Below, piece by piece: positions 56,232 to 64,000 of a DNA stretch of 64,000 bases. Below the pieces are notes generated by a model that saw only the letters and a list, made by a program, of their open reading frames with translations, did no database searches and was not told the DNA's origin. The stretch lies in the NCBI GenBank assembly GCA_016858145.1, contig JAEHOE010000106.1, positions 62,001-126,000 of the forward strand, given 5' to 3'. Both the position numbers and the translations under genes were made by a program. This DNA is from Edaphochlamys debaryana (taxonomy: Eukaryota; Chlorophyta; Chlorophyceae; Chlamydomonadales). The first letter of the stretch is position 1, and each line of letters opens with the position of its first letter.

Positions 56232-57334
56232 GCACACAGTGCAACACTACGCTAGCGCTCCCGCGGGTCACCGTCGGGTAGGTCCCATCGCTCGCCAGCG
56301 TATCTGGCTGGTGGTACTGGTCGAGCCAGTGCTTATTGCATACTGTATATTATTGTATGTACAGAACAAAGTGCCCTCTCAGCCGTGCAGACCAAGAGCT
56401 TGCAGACCGCCATGCGAAAAACGGTGGATTTGCTCGTCCCGTGATTATCCAAGAGCGGCAGAGCGGGAAGGGCTCCTGGCGGCAGCTTTCCACCCAGCAG
56501 CCCATGGACCTGACCTGTGCTGTTGACGGTGTTGTCAGAAGGCACGAGCGATCCAGCCGTTCCCCAGTACTGCCCTCCCCAGCTGACTGCTGCCCTCCCA
56601 GGGCTGCGGAAAAGCCTGCGGAGCATCTCGCGTCCGCCCCCCAGACGGAAGGGTTGGAACGCACGAGGAACGGTGCAGTGACAGCAGTGTGCAGAAACAG
56701 CTGAGCTGTGCAGCAGTCGGGGCTTGCCCCCTTTTCGCGGGGGGAGGCGTGTACACCCCGCCACCAAAGCGCCGCCACCAAGCGCTTCGCTTCGTTGATG
56801 TCTTCTAACCCCGCCACCAAACTTCTGAGGCGCACTGTGAGGGTGACACGCTGAAGCGAGCTTTGCTACTCTGCTTCTACGCTGCGGCACTGCCTGGCGG
56901 CGGCCTGCGGCGGGGGCGCGTGAAAGACGCTTCCACTGCCACAACACTGCAGCGAGCTTCGTGAGAATCGTGACAACAGCATTGCAGTTCAAGTCACGCA
57001 GGGCGGATCATGACCACCTATGTCGGACCGGGGACCGCGGCAAGCCGGGGCCAAGCCAACCTCCCTGCTCACGTGCTCTAGTGCCAATCTTGGCTTCCCT
57101 TCAGACTGCGCGTTTGGGGCCTCGGCATCTCTGCCAGTCTGACAGGGACCTCCCGGCTGGATTGGGGCAAGCCAACCCAAGAAGCGATGCCATGCGCTAC
57201 GTGCGTGCATCTCGAGCCTCGGCCTTCCCCCACCCGCACCTCCACCACCCTCGGGTACACACGCCGCGCCGCGCGTGACCTCCCCCCAGCCGTAACCTCA
57301 CGCCTATTCCTCCACCCCAGCCGTAGCCTCACAC
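56232..57334. other. Intergenic: FMO promoter and RFT1 3' UTR
   Basis: Both neighbours are on the minus strand, so this 1.1 kb must contain the 3' UTR of RFT1 and the FMO promoter. Clearly lower GC than coding parts; an AT-rich patch (TGTATATTATTGTATG) lies near 56344-56359. No minus-strand TGTAA was found for RFT1. I see no further gene. Confidence 0.55.
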
Positions 57335-57351
57335 CTACTCTTCCTTGACCC
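57303..57351 (-). repeat. Tandem duplication over the RFT1 stop codon
   Basis: Two imperfect copies of a roughly 31 bp word (CCCAGCCGTA-CCTCAC core) lie side by side; the upstream copy on the minus strand overlaps the last codons and TAG of RFT1. Confidence 0.7.
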
Positions 57352-60300
57352 CGCCCCGCCCTCCCCGCCGCATCGCCGCCACACGACGCAGCGTGGCCCG
57401 CTCCGTCTGAGTCAGCACCGCCGCCACCGCCGCCAGCAGCGTAACGCCAACGCCCACGTGGGCGGCGGCGCGCCGTACGAATACGGACTGGGGCGTGCGC
57501 TCGTCCGTACCGGGCCGTACCAGGAGGGCCCAGTTGGAGGCGGCGGCCAGGGCGGCGGCGGCGGCGAAGGCGGCCAGCGTGGCGCGGGCGGGCAGGAGGC
57601 GTGAGAGCGTGAAGGCGGGGAGGGGCTTGAAGAAGGAGCAGATGCACCTGGGAAGGGGCGGAGGAGAGGGCGAGGGATGGAGTAACGGGAGGGGGTACAG
57701 GGCAGGAACTGGAGGTACAGGCAGTGGTTTGCAGGGAGAGCACGTCCAAGCCTCGGTGCCCTTCTGCCCCGACCCCGCACGCCAAGTCACACTGCCCGCC
57801 CCCCCCCCCCAGTCTGCTGCCTGCGCAGCACATGCTGCCCGGCCCCACCCTCGGCAGGCAGTGACTCGGCCGACCCGCTTGCCTCATCCCATCGCCTGAC
57901 ACGACTATCGCGCGCCCTGCTTTGTCGCTGCCCCAAGCGCTGTGGACCAGCTCCTAATACGTTTCCCCCCCTCCCCGACGCCCACCGTAAATCTGGTAGC
58001 CCCCTCCCTTTCCCTCTTGCCCCGCCTCTCCACGAGCTGCCCGCGCTCCTTGTACCCCTTCCCCCCACCCCTCCTCCCCCCCCCTCCCCGTCCGCACCCC
58101 TGCCCCGTCCGTGCCATCCGCCGCCTCTTCCTCAACCCAAAGCCCCCTCCCCCCATCTTGACCCACCATGCCGAGTACCCGACCCCAACCCAACCCCCAC
58201 CCCACCAGCCGCCATCCGCCCCCTCGCCCCTCCCCCCTCCCTCGTCCCGATCCCCACCCACCCTCCCCCCATACTGACCCACCCCCCTACACTTCTGCTT
58301 TGAGCCTACCCTCCCTTTCCGCCCAATCATTCCAATCCAATCCAATCCTATCCCATCCTTTCCAATACCCACCATGCCGAGTACGCGATCCGCACCACCA
58401 TGTTGATGCCGTCCGCCGCCACCAGCCCCAGCGCCCCCGCCCGCCCCACCAGGCCCACGCACGCCGCCAGGTGCAGCCCGCTGGCCGCTGCCAGGACGGC
58501 GTTGGAGGCGCGCAGGCCCCGGGCGTCGAGCACGGCGTGGACGAAGGCCTCGGCCATGCCTTTGGGGGGTGAAGGGGGGAGGGGGAGAAGCGGGGTGAGG
58601 GAAGGGGGTTCGAGAGGGACATGGGGGTGGATGAGGGGCGTCGAGCACGACGGCACCGCCCGTACGGCACCTCCCCTAGGCGCCGGCAGCAAAGCCGGAA
58701 ACGAAACCAACCAAGGACCCCCCCCCACCGTTCATTGCCACCAGCAGCAACACAGCCCCAGCAGGCCACATGACGACTAGCTAAGCGCCACCCAACCCGT
58801 ACCGCAACAAACCCGACCTTTGCCAAATGAAAAGCATGCCCACCACTCTCACCGTTCATAGCCACCAGCAGCACATAGCCGCTGTAGGCCGCCAGCACCA
58901 GGGGGGCGCCGCTCTCGCTCCACCTCAGGCCGTAGGCGAGGCGGAGCAGGCAGTAGGCGTAGGCGGGGCCGAAGGCGGCCGCCGCCAGCCCCAGCACGCA
59001 CACCGCCTTGCACAGCGGGGCCAGCACGTCCGCCAGGGGCGCCAGCCGGGCCGCGCCGTCGCGCTCAGATCCGGATCCAGATCCAGATCCAGACTTGTGT
59101 TCGGGTCGGGATTCAGGGGCGGGTGTCGGTGCAGGTTGGGAATCGGGGGCCTGGGTCTGGGCCTGCGCGCCCCATGCGGAGAAGGCCGTGAAGGCTGCCT
59201 CCTCCAGGGGGGCGAACAGGGTGCGTACGGCAAGGGATCCCAGGTTGGATACCAGGCCGTACACGCCCTGACAGGTGGGAAGTAGGAGGGTAGGGAAAGG
59301 GGCCCAGGGGGTAAACAGTGGGGCAGGCGGCCACACGTGCCCTGGAGCGGCTTGGCCCAATACCTGCTCTGAGCAGCCCCAGCAGCAGGCGGTTTTGCCT
59401 CGCCTCGCCGGCCCCCCCCCCGACCCCCCTCCGGGCGCTTTCGCCCCACCCGAGCGCTGGCCCCCGCCTGAACCCTCCCTCAGAACCGTCTCCCAACTCG
59501 TATGGATTTCCCCTCCCCTCCGATGTACCCCGTTCCCCCCCGCGCCCACCTGGCTTGCTGCGCTCTGGCGGGCCGCCAGCACCACCCGGGAGCCCTCGGC
59601 CAGGGCCAGCTTCTCCACCTGGGGTAGGGGGAAAGGGGGAGGGGAGGAGGGCGGCGGTGTGGGGCACGGTGGGTAGGAGGCAGGGCAGGCCGGCAGGGTG
59701 TGCGCTTCAGGTCGCATGCAGCATTCCCCCGTGCCCCGCTGCCTCCCTGCCCAATGACCCCCTTCGCCCTGCACCCTCGAAACCTCGCCCAAGCCCCATG
59801 TGCCCTCTCCCCCTCCTCCCTCCTGCCCCTTCGCCCCCCGCCCCCGCCCTCACCGCCTGCAGCGTGAACAGCGCCGAAGCCCCCAGCACCCGCCTCTCGG
59901 CTGGGGTCCAGGCCCCCAGCCAGCGCGGGTTGACGCCGCCCGCCGCCGCCTCTTTCCCGCTCCCCGCCCCCTTCGCCTCCGCCTTCTCACGTGTCCCAAC
60001 CGCTCGGGCCCCGGCCGCGCCCCCCTCCGCCGCCATGCGTCGTAACGCCAGGCCCCAGTAGCCGAACAGCGCAACCAGGGCCAGGCCCAGCTGGGCGGCG
60101 CTGAAGAGCAGCGCGGGCGGCACGGGCCCGCCCGGGCCCAGCCGGGCCCAGATTAGGCCTGCGGGCCCGCTGCCGCTGCCCGCCGCCAGCAGGCCGAGGG
60201 TCACCAGGCTCTTAGTAAGGGTGGCGGCAAACTCAACCGCCACGCGCGCCCTGCAGCGGAGTGGAGCGTGCGGGTTCAGGGCGGCGCGCAGCAAGGTCAG

Positions 60301-61685
60301 CCCTCAAGCCCTTCCCTTGCACCCCGCCCGCCTACCCACCCACCACCGACCCCGCCCACCCAACCGCCAACCGCCAAACAACCAACCAACCCGAACATGA
60401 GGCGCACTGAGATGAGGATGTAGGCCGGCTCCGCCAGCAGCTCGATCAGCGCCGCCAGGCCTGGGGCGGGGGGTGGGGAGCGATGATGAGCGAGTGTGGG
60501 GGGGCGGGGAAGGGGTGAGGGTGGGGGAGCAGTGAGGAGTGAGCGCTGAGTGGACCTAGTCCCCCACGGCGCGGGTGAGTAGCCAGTTGGAGGCGGCTTG
60601 CGGCAGCAGGACGTTGGGTCCAGCCGCTCCCAACGTCGGTGCGCGAGCCAGCGTGATTCCATTCATCACCCCCAACAGTCTCGCAGCACCCATCTACCCT
60701 CTCCCCAACACCGTGATAGAGTGCTCAACCACGGAGTGTCCCACGGGAGACCCATGGTCGGAGGAAGCTGTGCGGGCTTTGATACGTCCTGCAGTGCCTC
60801 TTCATCTGCCAGGGTGGCCCGTGAAATAGGGGCACTCGCGCCCTTCTCCTCTCCGTTCCCCCTCAGCTAGCCCTTCCCCTCCATCCCCCATACTCCTCTT
60901 GGGGAGCTCGCCCGGGGCGCACCGTGCAGCAGCACCGCCTCCCTGTAGTACGGCACCTCTGCATCACGGGATGCTGCCGTACCGCTGCCGTGCTGCCACA
61001 ACGCCAGGGCGCACACGGCGGGCGTCACCAGCAGTCCCAGGGGCAGAGCCAAGAAGGCGACTCGTAGCACGCTACGGCTGGGAGCAGCGCCGTTGCTGTC
61101 ATCTTTGCTGCTAGACTGTGGGGAAGGTGCGGGGGGAATTGACTCCGGGAGTGTTGGGGCGGAGCCTGATGGGGGCAGGGGTGCCGTAGCGAGGCTCGAC
61201 TGAAGAGAGGATGCAAGCTGACTCACCTTGTCCGCGGCGTCGCCGCCCTCGCCGCCAAACCGGAGGCAGCCCCTTCGTAGTCCCTCGCGACTTATGAAGA
61301 GCGCTGTGGTGGTGAGGAGATGGAACTGGATGGTCGACAGCTGCGGGGACACAGGGCAGAGGCGGGGGGCCAAGAAGGGCAGAAGATGGTTAGGGGCGGA
61401 GCGTACCAGCACCGTGACGTTCTGTCCTAGCTCGCAAGCTCCTCTTGCGTCTCAGTCGCACCCCATATGCCTCGGGCGTGAGGTATCGCGCGATGAAAAG
61501 GTTAATTGTGAAAGTGATGAGCCGCGTTCCGATTTGCGACGCTGCGCACAGCAAGTAGTAGACTCAAGTAAGGGTTTGCAAATGAAGTTCTCAGGGGCGC
61601 TGCGGTCGAGATCCCGCGTCGCATGCTGCGCACCCAGGAGTGCGAGGAAGCCCGACGCGACGACACTGGCACGATCGCGTTCCAT
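57335..61685 (-). CDS. RFT1: RFT1-type lipid-linked oligosaccharide protein, 629 aa
   Basis: Ten exons: 61634-61685, 61462-61541, 61227-61340, 60923-61115, 60391-60460, 59854-60250, 59550-59618, 58853-59267, 58373-58559, 57335-57647; total 1,890 nt, all phases agree. RFT1 is a polytopic ER membrane protein needed for N-glycosylation, linked to handling of Man5GlcNAc2-PP-dolichol (its flippase role is debated). Diagnostic segments in order: ITFTINLFIARYLTPEAYG, QFHLLTTTALFISREGLRRG, VLLHGLAALIELLAEPAYI, a VEKLALAEGSRVVL segment (family EGEK region), GSLAVRTLFAPLEEAAF, and a membrane pair ending NMVVRIAYS. Low-complexity inserts lie in the loops of exons 6 and 8 (the latter with a Gly-Ser run). 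The ATG at 61683-61685 sits in CCATGG context and gives the family N-terminal helix directly. Confidence 0.9.
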
Positions 61686-62395
61686 GGTTTGGTCGATTGA
61701 CAAGTGGCTTTGACCTCGGGCCAGTTGCGGCCGTTCAGGGACTCGGCATTGTTGGGGCGTCAACACAGCGATTAGGAGCTGAGCAGATGCAGTGTATAGT
61801 GTGTAGGTGTGTGGTATGCTTTTATTCAGTTGCGGGGAACCCCCGGGTTTTGCGTGCCCCGGCCACATGTCCCCTCGGCACGCCCTCGTGCCCCCTGGAG
61901 GGGACAACTCTGCTCATTGCTTCTACACCCTGTCGCATCCGGCTGGTGGGCCAGACCCGGCTAGTTGCACGTTGCATTGCCCCCTCGGCACGCCCTCCCA
62001 CGCTGCCTGCTGCAGATCGTGTTCCCCGCCAAGGCTGGATCTTCCTTACCTTGATAAGGCTTTGCTGAACATCTTCAACTTCGGCCCACGGCCCGTTCAC
62101 GACTGATACCCCTGCTGCAGGCCTGCCATGTGCCACATGGCGTCGGCGCAGGGGCTCTCGCCGTCTCGAGCAGATTCCAGGCCGCAGAATGCTGTGGGGT
62201 GACGGTTCCGAGGGAGTAGATATAGCCGCGCACCTCCTCGGAGGACTCGCGCTGGCTAAACCCAAAACGCAGACCTAGCTCCCTGAGATGAGGAGCCCAT
62301 GGTAGAGGATTCGGAGACTTGGGGAGACGGAGGGTGACGGCCAGGGCACGCGCGGGGTTGGGGCGGGCAAGCGAACCATAGACGAATTCCAATGC
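61686..62395. other. Intergenic: RFT1 upstream region
   Basis: Between the RFT1 start and the likely end of the desaturase transcript. Contains the RFT1 promoter, and a 17 bp direct repeat (CCCCTCGGCACGCCCTC) at about 61870 and 61980. I see no gene. Confidence 0.55.
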
Positions 62396-62400
62396 TTACA
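62396..62400 (-). terminator. Desaturase poly(A) signal candidate (TGTAA)
   Basis: First minus-strand TGTAA behind the desaturase stop; implies a 3' UTR of about 0.99 kb. The long 62401-63384 stretch is then 3' UTR. Confidence 0.5.
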
Positions 62401-63384
62401 CGAAGAGTATGGGGTGGCCCCGGCCTCGACACAGCACCACAGACCAACACCCCCGTCACATGCACCTAAGCTTCATGCGGCGGCCTTCATTTCGAGCGTC
62501 TGGGCACATCTGCCCATCAAACAGAGTAACCGCGTCATGCAATGTGCTCGTGGGCATGGCCGGCCCGTCCGACGCGTGCACTTCTCTTCTTCTTCGTGTT
62601 TCTTCTTCGTCTGCCGCTCACGCCAAATCGCGCCTTCAACTCAACCGCCAACTCGCACCGCCTGAAGAATAAGCCCATCGCCCCGCGCTCCAGACCAACA
62701 CAGCCAAACCACGACACCGCGCACAGAACGCCAAAACGCCGACCGTCCGCGGACAACACCCCGCCGCCGCAAGGGCGACCGACCCCATTCAGACGGGCAG
62801 CAGCACGAGTCCCTTCGTCAACGACGTCGCACAACAAACGATTCATCGGCAAAGCAAAAGCTGCCGCTGCCCTTCCTCCGGTTCCGGCCCCCTCACGGCA
62901 CCGGCTGGTGCCAGCCGCTCACACAAACACCGCAGCCCCAAAACGCCTGGCAACACACAAGCGCTCACAGACAACGCCTGCCCTGCACAGCAACGCAACA
63001 CGGGATCTACAGAAATCTACAAAAGGTTGGGGACCACGACGGGCGAACGGCGGGGCGAAGCCAGAAGGACTCCGCCGGCCCCCCGCCCCTCCGACCACGA
63101 AACGCCAAGCGTAAACCCCCCCGCGCCTGCGCATCCTACCCTACCCCTCCGCACCCATCCCTCCCTCCTCGCGCCACTCTAAATGCACCCGCTCCGTTCT
63201 CCTGCCGCTCACACCGCGCTCCTGCTGCATCCCGCTCCTGCCTCTCGCCCGGCCTCCTGCCTCTCCACCGCCGCCACGCTTAGCACTGCAGCTCGGCTGC
63301 TCGCTAACGCTGGCTAGCGCGCGCTAGCGCTGGAGGTGTGGGCCTCTGCAGCCACGGGACGCCCGCATGGGTCCCATGGGTCGC
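62401..63384 (-). other. Probable long 3' UTR of the desaturase
   Basis: Lies between the desaturase TAA and its first TGTAA signal. It is open in one plus-strand frame for 190 codons (62542-63114), but that frame has no recognisable domain, is Pro/Arg/Thr-rich by composition, and starts without a clear promoter or splice context; I do not call it a gene. Confidence 0.5.
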
Positions 63385-63865
63385 TTAGGCCGCGACTGCG
63401 GGCTTGACCTTGAGCAGCTTGGCCTTCTGGCGCTCGGTGGGAAGCTTGACGTTCTTGGCCAGGCCCAGCTTCTCCAGGGTCCAGATCAGGCCCCACGTCA
63501 CGTCCACCTGGAGACGAGAGATGGAGCGATGTCTGAAGGCGAGATCTCGAGATCTGACATGCCGTACCACCGATCTGCGCTACTGCTCCTGGCGCTGCTC
63601 CGTCCATACCCTGCTCTTTCCACAGTCAGCTCCGACGCTTCTCGCTATCGACTGCGCGCTCCCGACACGCTTCCCGGCAGTGCCGTTCCCACGCCAAGGC
63701 CCCCGCCCGCGAACCTTTCCCCCCTCCACCCGTCCTCACCTGCCACCACTCGAAGCCGTGGCGAGCGGAGAACTCGAACGCGTGGTGGTTGTTGTGCCAG
63801 CCCTCGCCCCAGGCCAGGATGCCGACCCACCAGTTGTTCTTGGACAGGTCGCCAGTGTCGTACAC
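63385..63865 (-). CDS. FAD5: Acyl-lipid desaturase, C-terminal exons (FAD5/ADS class), partial
   Basis: Two terminal exons, 63740-63865 and 63385-63507, joined in phase 0; the rest lies beyond the right edge, and 63866-64000 is intron. The first exon contains DTGDLSKNNWWVGILAWGEG followed by WHNNHHAFEFSARHG, the third His box (HxxHH) and its strongly conserved surroundings in plant and algal ADS/FAD5 desaturases. The second gives the family ending with LAKNVKLPT. Such enzymes insert a double bond in glycerolipid-bound acyl chains using a di-iron centre; plastid FAD5 makes the delta-7 bond of 16:0 on MGDG. Whether this is FAD5 proper or a paralogue, and its plastid targeting, depend on the missing N-terminus. 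Confidence 0.88.
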
Positions 63866-64000
63866 CTGTACGGTCGTGCGGGCAGGGTGGAGTCAGCATG
63901 CGTGCTAACACGCTGTCGTCGTCGGCTGGATCCCGCGTCTCAAGTTTCCCTCCTTCGTCGCTTTCTCCGCCACCCCCGTGTTTTGCGAGATCCCCGAGAT

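Noticed and set aside
62542..63114. 190-codon plus-strand open frame behind the desaturase
   Set aside because: Low-complexity Pro/Arg/Thr composition, no recognisable domain, and it lies opposite the probable desaturase 3' UTR.

Overview
The window looks like nuclear DNA of a chlorophyte alga of the Chlamydomonas/volvocine type. It is very GC-rich, its genes are broken by many short introns (mostly GT-AG, a few GC-AG), its proteins carry long Ala/Gly/Pro/Ser-rich stretches, and TGTAA poly(A) signals are visible. The gene set fits: a secreted/transmembrane TKL-type kinase, MED4, a flavin monooxygenase, the ER lipid-linked-oligosaccharide protein RFT1, and an acyl-lipid desaturase of the FAD5/ADS class. 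I do not assign a species.

Layout. (1) 1-24992 is a tandem array of four degenerate duplicons. Each holds the minus-strand 3' exons (cytoplasmic tail) of the receptor-like kinase that lies intact at 25099-41973. Copies 1 and 2 (1-8612, 8613-17110) are nearly full and nearly identical. Copies 3 and 4 (17111-19834, 19835-24992) have large internal deletions. In copies 1, 2 and 4 the tail exons are joined to two foreign minus-strand exons (one resembling the PACRG helical-repeat domain), and a small plus-strand gene of symmetric phase-0 exons sits head-to-head with them. (2) 25099-41973 minus: a 33-exon receptor-like kinase of 3,214 codons with signal peptide, Pro-rich ectodomain, one TM helix, complete kinase domain and a 1,180-residue tail. 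(3) 42395-44109 plus: MED4, divergent from the kinase across 421 bp. (4) 45977-56231 minus: a 17-exon flavin-containing monooxygenase of 1,694 residues, with a roughly 310-residue insertion inside the catalytic domain and a roughly 880-residue low-complexity C-terminus. One intron carries a ten-copy minisatellite that repeats the exon end and its GC splice donor. (5) 57335-61685 minus: RFT1, 10 exons, 629 residues. (6) 63385 to the right edge, minus: the last two exons of a desaturase.

The gene models were spliced by hand. For the kinase, MED4, FMO and RFT1 the exon lengths sum to a multiple of three and all junction phases agree, which supports the models strongly. The genes do not form one pathway; this is an ordinary mixed eukaryotic neighbourhood. 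The most notable structures are the kinase-tail duplicon array with its chimeric exons, the microexon expansion in the nested plus-strand gene, and the oversized monooxygenase with its splice-donor minisatellite.
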